Shown piece by piece: positions 18,667-27,879 of a stretch of DNA of 64,000 bases; position 1 is the first letter of the stretch, and every line of letters starts with the position of its first letter. The stretch lies in NCBI GenBank assembly GCA_028277185.1, contig JANQGQ010000038.1, forward strand, positions 62,001 through 126,000, given 5' to 3'. A program made the position numbers and the translations under genes. The DNA is from Woeseiaceae bacterium (lineage in GTDB: Bacteria > Pseudomonadota > Gammaproteobacteria > Steroidobacterales > Woeseiaceae). The notes under the pieces are model-generated. The model worked only from the letters and a program-made list of their open reading frames with translations, had not been told where the DNA came from and made no database searches.

Positions 18667-19533
18667 ATGGCACGGTCACTACCGTTAGCGCTTGCATTCA
18701 TCATGTTTGCGCTTGGCCTCAAGCTGACGCTCGACGACTTCCGGCGCGTGTTCGAGCGGCCGTCCGCGGTCGCGCTCGGTCTGCTCGCACAAGTCGTCCT
18801 GCTGCCGCTGACGGCGTTCGGCCTGATCCGGCTGTTCGGGCTCGAGGCCAGCGCCGCGGTCGGATTGATGATTCTGGCCGCCTGTCCGGGCGGGGTCACC
18901 GCGGCGATGATCACCGACCTCGCCCGCGGCGACACCTGTCTGTCGCTGTCGCTGACCGCGATTACGAGTCTGCTGTCGTTCGCCACCGTGCCGCTCATCG
19001 TGGGCTTTTCGCTCGTGTGGTTCATGGATACGTCCGGCGCGGTCGGCTTTCCGGTCGGCCAGGCGGCCGCCAGCCTGTTCCTGATAACGCTCCTGCCCGT
19101 CGCGGCGGGCATCTGGGTCAATCGCAGCGGCGTGTTGCCGGCAGGCGGCAAGCGCCTGATACACCGTCTGGCGACGCTGGTCTTTCTCGTCGTCGTCGTC
19201 GCGACCTTCGTTGCGGAATGGCCCAGCATCACGTCGCATCTCACGCTGTTGGGCCCGGCCGTTCTGCTGCTGAATTTGCTGACGATGTTGACCGGTGCCG
19301 CGATCGGCAAGGTGGCGGGACTCCCGGTCCGCGGCCGGGTTGCACTCGCCGTCGAGTGCGGTGTGCAAAACAGCGCGCTCGGAATCACCGTCGCGGTCAG
19401 TCTGCTCGGCGAGCCGGCCCTGGCGGTGCCGAGCGTGCTCTATGCGTTCCTGATGAATGTGAGCGCGTTGACGCTGATCGCGCTGCGGCAGTTGCGGCCC
19501 GGGATCGATGAGCGACCGGTAAGCAGCGCCTGA
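18667..19533 (+). CDS. BASS family (bile acid:Na+ symporter-like) transporter
   Basis: 288 aa with about 9-10 hydrophobic segments. The family hallmarks ILAACPGGVTAAMITDLARG and the crossover region VECGVQNSALGITVA are clear. An upstream TTG at 18655 overlaps the menA stop and would add four residues; GGAG at 18641 fits that start slightly better, so the true start is unsettled. Likely a Na+-coupled importer of organic anions. The tight spacing to menA suggests one transcript. Confidence 0.9.
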   Translation: MARSLPLALAFIMFALGLKLTLDDFRRVFERPSAVALGLLAQVVLLPLTAFGLIRLFGLEASAAVGLMILAACPGGVTAAMITDLARGDTCLSLSLTAITSLLSFATVPLIVGFSLVWFMDTSGAVGFPVGQAAASLFLITLLPVAAGIWVNRSGVLPAGGKRLIHRLATLVFLVVVVATFVAEWPSITSHLTLLGPAVLLLNLLTMLTGAAIGKVAGLPVRGRVALAVECGVQNSALGITVAVSLLGEPALAVPSVLYAFLMNVSALTLIALRQLRPGIDERPVSSA

Positions 19534-19627
19534 TATCGCGAGGAGCGGCGCAAACGGAGCAGCCGTTCATTTGCTTGTCGCTCGCAATGGGCTATGGTGG
19601 TGCAGGGGCTTCTATCTGGAGATTTCC

Positions 19628-20380
19628 ATGAGCGCATTGGGCATTGCACTTCTCAGTCTCGGATTGCTCGCTGCCGGCGCAGCGATCGGATTTTATCTCG
19701 CCCGGCTCGGCCAGTCGGCCGACCAGGCAAAACTCGATGAGGTCGAAACGGAGTTCGACACCTATCGTGAACAGGTGACCGAACATTTCGCGGAAACCGC
19801 GAGCCGGTTCACGGCTATCGGGCAGCAGTATCGTGAGCTTTACGATCATCTCGCCGCGGGTTCGGAGTCGCTGTGCCTGACCGACAAGGTCGAGGGTAAG
19901 CTGCCGTTCCCGCCCGCCGAGCTTGAACGAATCGCAGCCGACGAGGCTGAGGCTGAGACCGGGGCCGAGGTCGAGGCCGACCTGGAATCAGCGGGCACGG
20001 TCGACGCCAGCCCGCCGCCCGAGGCGGCCGGGGACGAAGCCGAGCCCGTCACCGCCACCGAAGACGAGGCCCCGGCGGAGCTGGCGGCCGAACCCGCTGC
20101 CGTCGCCGAGATCGATTCGGGCGATGAGCCCGCCGAAGCCCCCGGGTCCGATGAGAGTGCCGACGACGACGAAGCCGAGCGCGGCTCGCAGGTCGAGACT
20201 GCCGCGGCGCTGCCGGAAGACGCGGAATCGGGTGAGCCGCTCGAGGGCGAAATCGTGGATGAGGGCACGGCGGTCAAGGACAACGTCGTCGAACTCGTGC
20301 CGCGCAGCGAAGCGCGCGACGACGATACCGGGGCGGACCCCGGACCGGCAGACGGCGGCGACAAGCGCACGTACCACTAG
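19628..20380 (+). CDS. YhcB/ZapG (DUF1043) family protein with long acidic tail
   Basis: 250 aa. One N-terminal membrane helix (residues about 4-24) is followed by the DUF1043 core: YREQVTEHFAETASRFTAI, then YRELYDHLAAGSESLC. This family is gammaproteobacterial and linked to envelope growth and division (ZapG/YhcB in E. coli, about 130 aa). Here about 140 extra residues of Ala/Glu/Asp/Pro-rich, disordered sequence follow the core, nearly doubling its length. ATG 19628 is the first Met before the membrane helix. Its stop touches the GTG start of the next gene, so they are translationally coupled. Confidence 0.9.
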   Translation: MSALGIALLSLGLLAAGAAIGFYLARLGQSADQAKLDEVETEFDTYREQVTEHFAETASRFTAIGQQYRELYDHLAAGSESLCLTDKVEGKLPFPPAELERIAADEAEAETGAEVEADLESAGTVDASPPPEAAGDEAEPVTATEDEAPAELAAEPAAVAEIDSGDEPAEAPGSDESADDDEAERGSQVETAAALPEDAESGEPLEGEIVDEGTAVKDNVVELVPRSEARDDDTGADPGPADGGDKRTYH

Positions 20381-20712
20381 TGTGGAAACCCTATACGATC
20401 GTCCGTGACGGAGCCGGGCAGGTCGAGTACCGCTACGCTACCGTTTGCAGCTACTGGCTGTACGGAACGATTGCGCTGCTGGTGGCCGGGATGCTTCTCG
20501 AGAATCCGCCGCTGTACTACCTGGCATTCGCTTCGATCGCCGGGTACTTCGCGCTGGTTACCCTGCCGGGCTTCAAAGTGGCTGCCGCGATCAAGCGCGC
20601 TGCGAAGGAAGGCGAGATCACGATGCGCGGCAGCCGCTGGTCGTGGTCGAAGCCACTGACCTTCGTCGTTCAGACAACCGGGTCCGAAACGGACGGCGTG
20701 TCTAAGGAGTAG
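20380..20712 (+). CDS. hypothetical two-helix membrane protein
   Basis: 110 aa. GTG start at 20380 shares one base with the TAG of the YhcB-like gene. Two hydrophobic segments at about residues 24-62, then a basic cytoplasmic tail (KVAAAIKRAAKEG). No family recognised. The 3' end overlaps the end of the convergent RND gene by 11 bp. Co-translation with YhcB suggests an envelope role (inference). Confidence 0.72.
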   Translation: MWKPYTIVRDGAGQVEYRYATVCSYWLYGTIALLVAGMLLENPPLYYLAFASIAGYFALVTLPGFKVAAAIKRAAKEGEITMRGSRWSWSKPLTFVVQTTGSETDGVSKE

Positions 20713-23700
20713 CGTCCGCCCCGGCGACCCGGTCCGGCCGCGGTCGGACCAGACCCCGCAGATCTTCGATCGCCACGGCCACGGCCGGCGTCACGAACAG
20801 AACCATCAGGCCCGAGACGAGAATCCCGAAGCCCAGGCTGACGCCCATCGGGATCAGAAACTGCGCCTGCGGACTCTTCTCGAACAATAGCGGCATCAGG
20901 CCGAGCGCGGTCGTCAGCGTCGTCAGGACGATCGGCCGGAAGCGACGCGTGGCCGCCGCGGTAGCCGCGTCGATCGGCGTGGCGCCCGCGTTGCGGTGCT
21001 GGTTGTAGAGATCGACCAGCACGACGGAGGCGTTCACGGCGACCCCCGCGAGGGCAACGATGCCGAATATCGACACGAACGACAGCGGGAATCCGAGCAC
21101 GAAGTGACCGAGGACAGCCCCGGCGACGCCGAGCGGAATCGATACCAGGATCGCCAGAGGCTGCACGTAGGAGCGAAGCTGCGTTGCCAGCATCGCGAAG
21201 ATGACGAGCAGGACGATGACGAAGGCGCCGCCGATCTCGGCGAGGTCTTCGTTTTGCTCACGCGTGGCACCCGCCCGGACCCAGCGGAGCCCCGGGTATT
21301 CGGCCTCGAGCGCCGGCATGATCGAAGCTGTGATGTCGGCGTTGACGTCGTTGGGCGTCGCTATCGCCTCGTTGACGTCGCCGCTGACCGTGACGACCCG
21401 CCGGCCGTCGATCCTCTCGATCGACGAGTAGGCGCGGCTCTCCTCGACCGCGGCAACCGTATAGAGCGGCGCGCGGCCGCCGTCGGGCAGGACGATCCTC
21501 AGCGTCTCCAGCGAATCGAGACGCGCCCGGGCCGATTCGGGATAACGCACGTAAACGCGGATTTCTTCGCGGCCGCGCTGGATGCGCTGCACTTCCTCGC
21601 CGAAGAACGCCTGCCGGACCTGCGTCGCCACGTCGGCCGGCCGCAGCCCGGCCGCGCGGCCCTCCGGGGTCAGATCGAATATGAGCTGCCGCTTGCCGAG
21701 ATCGAAGCTGTCCTCGACCTGGGCGACGCCGTCCAGGTTGCCGATGCGAACCTTCATCGCCTCCGCCGCCGCGATCAGCTGCGCTTCGTCCTGATGGGCA
21801 AGTTCGAACTCGATGTCTTCGCCGAAGCGCGCGAAACTCGAGCGGAAATTCACGCGCTCGGCGCCTTCGATCGGACCGGTCGCCGCCTGCCAGCGCTGGC
21901 CGATCTCGTCGGCCGGCATCCGGCGATCGCCGTAGGGAACGAGCTCGATCTGGACCTGGCCGGTGTTCTCGCCCGACGAAAAACCGGACGCGGCTCCGGG
22001 TCCGACGCCGCGGGCCGCAATGCCGCCGGTCGTCGTAGTGACGGACAGAAACAACTCTTCGCCGGTCTGGTTGCGGACTTCCTCGGCGACCGCGTAGGCG
22101 GCGTTTGCCATGCGCAGCACCGCGGCGTCGGTCCGCGCAAACGGCGTGCCTTCCGGCATCGTCACGGTCGCCGATATGCTGTTGCCTTCGATCTGCGGGA
22201 AAAAGATGAAGCGCACCTGGCCGTTCTGCAGCAGGCTCATGCACAGGATGAAGAACGCCGCCGCGGTCCCGATCGTCGCGTAGCGCCAGCGCGCCGCGAA
22301 GCGCACGCCGGGGCGGACCACGCGGCTGCGAATGCGGTCCAGGCCCGCGGCCACGCGCGCCTGAACGCGCGCGAGAAAACCCGTGGACCACGTCGGACTG
22401 CCGTGGGCGAGATGCGACGGCAGGATGCAGAACGCCTCCAGCAACGACACGAGCAACACCGAGATGACGACGAGAGGAATGGCCCGCGTCACGTCGCCGA
22501 AGGTACCGCCGGTCACGAGCAGCGGCGCGAAGGCGGCGACGGTCGTCGCCACGCCGACGACGACGGGCGCGAGCACGCCGCGGGCTCCGGCGAGCGCCGC
22601 CGCCTCGCCGTCCCGGTCTTCCCGGCGCTCGGCGTCGATGTTTTCGCCGATCACGATGGCGTCGTCAACGACCAGACCGAGCACGATGATCAGGCCGAAC
22701 AGCGACACCATCGTTATCGTGACGCCCAGGGCGCCGAAAACCAGAAAGCCGCCCATGAACGCGGTAGCGATGCCTACGCAGACCCAGGTCGCAAGCTTGA
22801 GGTCGAGCATGAGCACGAGAAACAGGAACACCAGCGCGAAGCCGAACAAACCGTTTCTGAGCAGCAGATTGATGCGTTCGCGCAAGAGCTTCGTTTCGTC
22901 GGCGAACTCGACGAGCTCGATGCCCGGCGGCGGCGTGTAGCCGGCGAGGAAGCGGTCGACCGATGCTTTCACTTGCATCACGTCTTCCGCTTCGGCCCGC
23001 GATACGTTCACGAAAATCGCGGGCCGGCCGTTGTAGCTGTTCTCGAGCCTGGCGCGGACGAAGCCGTCGCGGACGTCGGCGATGTCGCTCAAGGTGATGA
23101 CCGAACCGTCCGGCGTAGTTCGCACGACGATCGACTCGAACTCGACGCCGGTCTGGCGTTTCTGATTCGTCCGCAGGAGGATCTCCCCGGCGGCCGACGT
23201 AATCGAGCCGCCCGCGAGGTCGAGCGATGAAGCACGCACCGCGCGCGCAACGTCATCGAAGCCCAGGTCGTAGCGCCGCAGCGCGGTTTCGCTCACCTCG
23301 ATCGAAATCTCGTAGTCGCGCGCCCCTTCGAGTTCGACGAGCGACACGCCGGGCTGGCTGAGCAGGTCGCGCTCCAGTTCCTCGGCCGCGGCCCTGAGGG
23401 CGGGCTCGCCCACGCTGCCGACCACGGCCAGCGTGACGACGCCGCCCGTCGGCTTCGGCGCAACGACGACCGGTCTCTCCGCGTTCTCGGGCGGAAAGTC
23501 GCTTAGCCGGTCGACCGCGGATTCGACGTCGTCTTTGACGAGCTGCCGGTCCGCAAAGTCCGCCGTCTCGATCGTTACGGTGCCGACGTCCTCGGCGGCG
23601 ACGGAAGTCACGCGCTTGACGCCGTCGATGCCGAGAACGGCTTCCTCGACCCGCCGGGTGATCCCTTCTTCGACTTCGGCGGGGGTGGCGCCGGGAAAGG

Positions 23701-23860
23701 GTACCGTTACGGCGACCGTGCCGGGCGAGATCGTCGGAAACACCTGCGCGCGTAGCTGCATGGCCGCCACCGCGCCGCCGACGAGCAGCACGACCATGAT
23801 GAGATTGGCCGCCACCGGGTTGTGGACGAACCAGCCGACGAGGCCCCGACGTTCGGTCAC
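20702..23860 (-). CDS. RND (HAE1/AcrB-like) efflux transporter
   Basis: 1052 aa, the standard length for a proton-driven tripartite pump subunit. The protein begins MTERRGLVGWFVHNPVAANL with the first helix right after. TM4 carries the proton-relay pair in GLVVDDAIVIGENIDAE. The second half repeats the fold (GIVALAGVAVNASVVLVDL). GTG 23860 overlaps the TGA of the adaptor gene, so it is the true start although the frame stays open upstream. It acts with the adaptor below; no outer-membrane channel gene is adjacent, so a TolC-like protein encoded elsewhere is expected. The VNASV in the second half, in place of a D-rich motif, is usual for HAE-type pumps. Confidence 0.95.
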   Translation of the reverse strand: MTERRGLVGWFVHNPVAANLIMVVLLVGGAVAAMQLRAQVFPTISPGTVAVTVPFPGATPAEVEEGITRRVEEAVLGIDGVKRVTSVAAEDVGTVTIETADFADRQLVKDDVESAVDRLSDFPPENAERPVVVAPKPTGGVVTLAVVGSVGEPALRAAAEELERDLLSQPGVSLVELEGARDYEISIEVSETALRRYDLGFDDVARAVRASSLDLAGGSITSAAGEILLRTNQKRQTGVEFESIVVRTTPDGSVITLSDIADVRDGFVRARLENSYNGRPAIFVNVSRAEAEDVMQVKASVDRFLAGYTPPPGIELVEFADETKLLRERINLLLRNGLFGFALVFLFLVLMLDLKLATWVCVGIATAFMGGFLVFGALGVTITMVSLFGLIIVLGLVVDDAIVIGENIDAERREDRDGEAAALAGARGVLAPVVVGVATTVAAFAPLLVTGGTFGDVTRAIPLVVISVLLVSLLEAFCILPSHLAHGSPTWSTGFLARVQARVAAGLDRIRSRVVRPGVRFAARWRYATIGTAAAFFILCMSLLQNGQVRFIFFPQIEGNSISATVTMPEGTPFARTDAAVLRMANAAYAVAEEVRNQTGEELFLSVTTTTGGIAARGVGPGAASGFSSGENTGQVQIELVPYGDRRMPADEIGQRWQAATGPIEGAERVNFRSSFARFGEDIEFELAHQDEAQLIAAAEAMKVRIGNLDGVAQVEDSFDLGKRQLIFDLTPEGRAAGLRPADVATQVRQAFFGEEVQRIQRGREEIRVYVRYPESARARLDSLETLRIVLPDGGRAPLYTVAAVEESRAYSSIERIDGRRVVTVSGDVNEAIATPNDVNADITASIMPALEAEYPGLRWVRAGATREQNEDLAEIGGAFVIVLLVIFAMLATQLRSYVQPLAILVSIPLGVAGAVLGHFVLGFPLSFVSIFGIVALAGVAVNASVVLVDLYNQHRNAGATPIDAATAAATRRFRPIVLTTLTTALGLMPLLFEKSPQAQFLIPMGVSLGFGILVSGLMVLFVTPAVAVAIEDLRGLVRPRPDRVAGADATP

Positions 23861-25029
23861 GGCGCGTCGACGCCAGCGCCGCGCGGCGTACTCCGTCCCG
23901 GAGCGGATGCAATACCGCGGCCTTCCACGGGCGTAACCGGCATGCCGGCGCGGCCGTTGGCGGGCGGCACCGCGACGACGCCGTCCGCGAAGTCGAAGGG
24001 CTTGACGAATGCGCTGTCCCGGTCGCCGCCGAGGACCGTTACCTCGCGCCCGGCCAGCCGGCCGGCCTCGACGACCCACAGCCGGTCGCGGGACGTCAGC
24101 GCCGTTGCGGGTACGCCGAGGGCGTCGCCGGCCGTGTCCGCGGCGATACTGACGTCGACGAACTCGCCGGCCGTGAGTCCGCCGGCGTTCGCGGGTTCGA
24201 TGAACAGCGTTCCCAGCCGGGTCCGCTCGTCGAGCGCCGCGGCCGTTCGCGTCACGACACCGGCCATCGTGCGGCCGCCCGGTAGCGCAATCGTCGCGGG
24301 GCGTCCGACCGGGTCGCCGAGCAGTGCGAGCTCGCTCGACGAGATCGGCACCGCGACTTCCAGGCTGTCGATGGAGAACAGGGTGCCGACCGCCGCCTGA
24401 GCGGTGACGACCTGGCCCAGGTCGAGCTCGGTCGTCAGGACCCGCGCCGGAAACGGTGCGCGTACGACGGTCCTCTCGAGCTCGAGTTCCGCCGCCCGCC
24501 GCGCGGCCTCGCCGCTGCGGATTCTGGCTTTCGCCGCCGCGATTTGCGGGATTCTCGCGATCAGCTCGGGGATCTCCCGGTTCGGAAACTGGCCGTTCCA
24601 GACTGCAATTTCCGCGTCGGCCTCGGCTTCGAGCAGCGTGAGTTCGCTGCGCGCCGATTCTATCTCGGCGAGCGTTCGCTCCACCGCGAGTTCGTAGTCG
24701 GACGGGTCGATGCGAAACAGCACCTCGCCGGCGTTCAGGTAGCCGCCGGGTCGAAACGCATCGGACACCTCGATGATCCGGCCCTGTACCTCGGGCACGA
24801 TGTTCGTAACCGTTCGCGCCGCGACGGTGCCGCTCAGGGAGAGTTCAGGACGGTAGGTAATGGTGGCCGGCACGACGACCGACACCGGCAGACCGGCGGC
24901 GGCTCGCAGCGGCGGTGCTCCGTTTTGTTCGGGACGCAGCGACAGCGACAGGAGCAGAGCCGCGCCGACCACGCCAACCACGAACAAAAGCTGGAGGGCG
25001 CCAGTGTGGCGCCGGAGCAGTGACAACAT
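23857..25029 (-). CDS. RND pump periplasmic adaptor (HlyD/MFP family)
   Basis: 390 aa. An N-terminal membrane anchor (residues about 12-30) precedes a barrel-sandwich domain (LSGTVAARTVTNIVPEVQG, then AGEVLFRIDP), a long helical hairpin (ERTLAEIESARSELTLLEAEA and following) and the second lipoyl half (TVVRAPFPARVLTTELDLGQ). It bridges the RND pump to an outer-membrane channel. The reading starts at ATG 25029, with GTG 25032 just in front. It overlaps the pump gene by four bases. Substrate not readable. Confidence 0.93.
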   Translation of the reverse strand: MLSLLRRHTGALQLLFVVGVVGAALLLSLSLRPEQNGAPPLRAAAGLPVSVVVPATITYRPELSLSGTVAARTVTNIVPEVQGRIIEVSDAFRPGGYLNAGEVLFRIDPSDYELAVERTLAEIESARSELTLLEAEADAEIAVWNGQFPNREIPELIARIPQIAAAKARIRSGEAARRAAELELERTVVRAPFPARVLTTELDLGQVVTAQAAVGTLFSIDSLEVAVPISSSELALLGDPVGRPATIALPGGRTMAGVVTRTAAALDERTRLGTLFIEPANAGGLTAGEFVDVSIAADTAGDALGVPATALTSRDRLWVVEAGRLAGREVTVLGGDRDSAFVKPFDFADGVVAVPPANGRAGMPVTPVEGRGIASAPGRSTPRGAGVDAP

Positions 25030-25134
25030 CACGGTCGGCCGGATCTAAAGTTGATTAGCATGCGGGAAGGTCATGCAAGTGTCTGTTTCGACTTGTTTCT
25101 AGTGTCAAGGAAGTGTCAAGACAGGTCCGGAAAA

Positions 25135-25164
25135 AAAGGCCGGTCGTCGCGACGACCGGCCTTT
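25135..25164 (-). terminator. Rho-independent terminator of the metal TBDR gene
   Basis: A perfect 30-bp palindrome with core GGCCGGTCGTCGCGACGACC. Read on the minus strand it ends in a run of seven Ts (the A-run at 25131-25137) and lies 25 bp past the stop of the 25190-27292 gene. Confidence 0.9.
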
Positions 25165-25189
25165 ATGTCAACGGGCGTTCGCCGCGCTC

Positions 25190-27292
25190 TTAGAAATCCC
25201 AGCGCAGACCCGCGATCAGGGACCGGCCCGGCAGCGGTACCAGGTCCTTGAGCGGTGACGTGTGCCGGCGGGCGTCTTCATCACCCAGGTTGCGGCCCTT
25301 GAGGAACACGAGAACCCCCGGCTCGTCGAACGTGTAGCTGACCTGGGCGTCGACCATTGTGAACGCCTCGGTCGGCAGTTCGTTTGGCGCGACGCGATCC
25401 TGTTCGTCGTGACGGGTGGCGGACACGCTGGCGTCGAAGCCGGCCCGCTGATAGTGCAGACCCAGGCCGTAGCGCAGCGGCGGCAGGCGCGGCAGGTCCG
25501 TGTTGGCCACCGTGTCCTCGCCGCGGGTCATGTCCGCGAACAGACGCACGTGCACGTGGATATCCGTGTTCAGCGATTCGAAGATATCGACCAGCGCCTC
25601 GGCCTCGAAGCCGTAGAGTTCGGCGTCGGTCTGCCCGAAGTCGAATACCTGCAGTTCGTCTTCGATCTCGGCCGTGGGGCTCAGAACGATGTAGTCGCTG
25701 ACGTCGTTGAGGAAGGCCGTTACCGCGAACTCCACGCGATCGAAGTTGCCGCGCAGCGTGACGTCGAGATTGCGGGAAAGCTCCTTGTCGAGTTCACCGA
25801 GACCGAGGGTGACGGCTCCGCGCTCGAAACGCTGTACGGCGAGGTGCGGCCCGTCCGCAAACAGCTCCGTCGAGTTCGGGTGGCGCTCGGTCAGCGACAG
25901 GTTGCCGGACAACGTCAGCGTGTCGGTCCACTGCCAGATCGCGCCGAATGCGGCTCCCAGCGCCGTCTCGCTGTAGTCGGACTGGCCGGGCGTCGAGATC
26001 TCCTGACGTTCGATGCGGGCGCTGGCCTGCAGGGTCAGGTCCGGTCCCGCCGCGTATTCCTCGAAGGCGAACAGTGCGATCTGGTCGGTCTCCGACGGCG
26101 GCACGAAGGCCTCCTCGCCGACCGCGTCGAAGTCGAGGCTTTTGTACTGCAGACCGATCGCGCCCACGAAGTTGCCAATCTGCCGGTGCGGCAGCTCGAT
26201 GCGTGCGTCGATGCCCTGATTGTCGTAGAGCGTACCGACCTCGGGCCCTTCCAGTTCGACGTGCTCGTAGTCGTTGCTTGCAAACTTGAAGTTCACGGCC
26301 TCGAAGAAACCGTCGAGGTAGAGCTCGCCCTCGACGTCGACGCGGGTCTGCTCCATGTCGATCCGGATGATTTCCTCTTCTTCCTCTTCTTCGCCGAGAC
26401 CGGGCTCTTCCTCCTCGTGCGCGTGCTCATGCTCGCCGGGGATGCCGTAGTTGGTTTCGAAGCGGCTGACGCTGACGCCGATACGACCGCGCTCGCCGAA
26501 CAGCGTGACGCCCGCGGCGCCCGACTCGGTTTCGCTGTCGGTGTTCTCGACGATGCCGAACTCCTCTTCTTCCTCTTCGCCGTGTTCCTCGCCTTCCTCC
26601 TCGAGTTCTTCGAGTCGGCGCAGCAATGCGGACTCCGCGAAGCCGGGTATCTCGATGTTGTCAGTGTCGCGGCGCATGTAGTCGACGTGGAAGACGACGT
26701 TTTCGTTGCCGAAGTCGAGCTTGAACGCGCCGCTGCGGCCTTCGATCGCGGAATCCGTACCGAGGCTCACGGCGCCGGACAGGGGCAGCTCGGGCGCCAC
26801 GCGGTGGATGCGGCTGTCGACGACGTTGACGATGCCGCCGGCGGCGCCGCTGCCGTAGAGCAGCGTCGCGGGACCGCGGATGATCTCGACGCTCTCGGCG
26901 AGAATGCTGTCGATCGATACCGCGTGGTCTTCGCTGAGCGCCGAGGCGTCGAGCGCCGACAGGCCGTTGGACAGCATTTCGACGCGTTCGCCGAACTGGC
27001 CGCGAATGACGGGTCGTGATGCGATGGGCCCGAAATAGGTCGAGCTGACGCCGGGCTGTTCAGCCAGCGTCTCGCCGAGGCTGCTCGACTGCGCCAGCGT
27101 CAGCGTCGCGCCGGTGAGCACGGTGGCTGGTTGTGCGAGTTGCTCGACGGTGCGCTCGAGCGGCTTCGCGGTAACGATGATTTCGTTGAGTTGATGATGT
27201 TCGTCCTGTGCGGCCGAATTCGGACCGCTCTGCGCGAGGGCAGCGGACGACAGAAGTGCTGCGCCGAGCGCGGCAGAGATAGAAGTTTTCAT
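25190..27292 (-). CDS. ZnuD-like TonB-dependent receptor with His/Glu-rich loops
   Basis: 700 aa. Signal peptide to about residue 20; TonB box LNEIIVTAKPLE; plug RPVIRGQFGERVEMLSNGL and VEIIRGPATLLYGSGAAGGI. Two long acidic stretches stand out at about residues 230-250 (EEEGEEHGEEEEEEF) and 290-315 (PGEHEHAHEEEEPG, then GEEEEEEE). This architecture matches zinc receptors of the ZnuD type, where His/acidic loops capture metal at the surface. The protein ends in ...WDF, a normal barrel end. A small His/Cys protein is encoded 95 bp upstream on the same strand. Metal identity (zinc rather than copper or nickel) is inferred. Confidence 0.9.
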   Translation of the reverse strand: MKTSISAALGAALLSSAALAQSGPNSAAQDEHHQLNEIIVTAKPLERTVEQLAQPATVLTGATLTLAQSSSLGETLAEQPGVSSTYFGPIASRPVIRGQFGERVEMLSNGLSALDASALSEDHAVSIDSILAESVEIIRGPATLLYGSGAAGGIVNVVDSRIHRVAPELPLSGAVSLGTDSAIEGRSGAFKLDFGNENVVFHVDYMRRDTDNIEIPGFAESALLRRLEELEEEGEEHGEEEEEEFGIVENTDSETESGAAGVTLFGERGRIGVSVSRFETNYGIPGEHEHAHEEEEPGLGEEEEEEEIIRIDMEQTRVDVEGELYLDGFFEAVNFKFASNDYEHVELEGPEVGTLYDNQGIDARIELPHRQIGNFVGAIGLQYKSLDFDAVGEEAFVPPSETDQIALFAFEEYAAGPDLTLQASARIERQEISTPGQSDYSETALGAAFGAIWQWTDTLTLSGNLSLTERHPNSTELFADGPHLAVQRFERGAVTLGLGELDKELSRNLDVTLRGNFDRVEFAVTAFLNDVSDYIVLSPTAEIEDELQVFDFGQTDAELYGFEAEALVDIFESLNTDIHVHVRLFADMTRGEDTVANTDLPRLPPLRYGLGLHYQRAGFDASVSATRHDEQDRVAPNELPTEAFTMVDAQVSYTFDEPGVLVFLKGRNLGDEDARRHTSPLKDLVPLPGRSLIAGLRWDF

Positions 27293-27386
27293 GATGTGTT
27301 GCCAATTTCAGATGAAGAGACGGTAACGCACGCAAAAGGCGTTGCCCGCGGCATGCGCGGGGTCCCAGAGCGGTTTGCGGGTGTTC

Positions 27387-27695
27387 TCAGGCGGCGGGCG
27401 GACCGCGCGCGGAATGCGGGTTCTTCGTCCGGTTGGCAAATGTGAGCGCCGGCCAGCGGCTCGGCGTGTTGACGTTGAACTCGACGATCGTTGCGGCGAA
27501 AACGGCAAGCGGTACGCTGCCGCTGTTGTCGAGTTTCAGGCAGACCTCGCAGGTTTCTTCGTGGCTGCCGGGTGAGCTGTGCTCGTGCTCCGCGTGGCTT
27601 CCGATCCCGATCTGCAGGAACACGACGGCGCACAGGCCCAGCCAGGCGGTGAGCCTCGCGTAGCGCGTTCGTCTGTGCGTTCCGTCAAATGTCAT
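27387..27695 (-). CDS. small His/Cys-rich envelope protein (DUF2946-like)
   Basis: 102 aa. One N-terminal hydrophobic segment (WLGLCAVVFLQIGIG) precedes a metal-ligand-rich motif SHAEHEHSSPGSHEETCEVC with a C-x-x-C, then a second hydrophobic region. DUF2946-type proteins with this layout are often encoded beside metal TBDRs. It probably binds or hands over zinc or copper in the periplasm. It is co-directional with the ZnuD-like gene, 95 bp upstream of it, so likely the first gene of the unit. Function is inference from composition and context. Confidence 0.78.
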   Translation of the reverse strand: MTFDGTHRRTRYARLTAWLGLCAVVFLQIGIGSHAEHEHSSPGSHEETCEVCLKLDNSGSVPLAVFAATIVEFNVNTPSRWPALTFANRTKNPHSARGPPAA

Positions 27696-27712
27696 CGTGT
27701 CGTATTCGCACC

Positions 27713-27726
27713 ACAGCTCGAGCTGT
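27713..27726. promoter_or_regulatory. 14-bp palindrome upstream of the metal-uptake pair
   Basis: ACAGCTCGAGCTGT, a perfect palindrome 18 bp upstream of the DUF2946-like start. It does not match the GTTATA-type Zur consensus, so any operator role is speculative. The 27696-27879 gap otherwise shows no gene. Confidence 0.25.
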
Positions 27727-27879
27727 AGCCAGCGTTTGGTGGCGGGGGAATCGTTGAAACTTAAAGCCGTTAGCCTCGATTTTCAATCTCCGCGGGCCTG
27801 CGATTTATCTTGTATGCGCCGCGGACAAAGCGCTGCTTGCATCGACACAGACAGCTCCGGGTCGACCGAGTTCGTCGTT

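Noticed and set aside
20996..23230. A 744-codon open frame antisense to the RND pump
   Set aside because: A shadow of the pump gene; highly charged (RDDE-rich), no domains.
26340..26620. Poly-Glu GAA/GAG repeats in the metal TBDR as a phase-variable tract
   Set aside because: The codons are mixed (GAG/GAA) with breaks, so slippage-prone purity is low. They are better read as metal-binding loops.
25262..27019. A 585-codon open frame antisense to the metal TBDR
   Set aside because: It is the mirror of a well-supported TBDR gene with signal peptide, TonB box and terminator. The antisense product shows no domain, and long antisense frames are common in GC-rich DNA.
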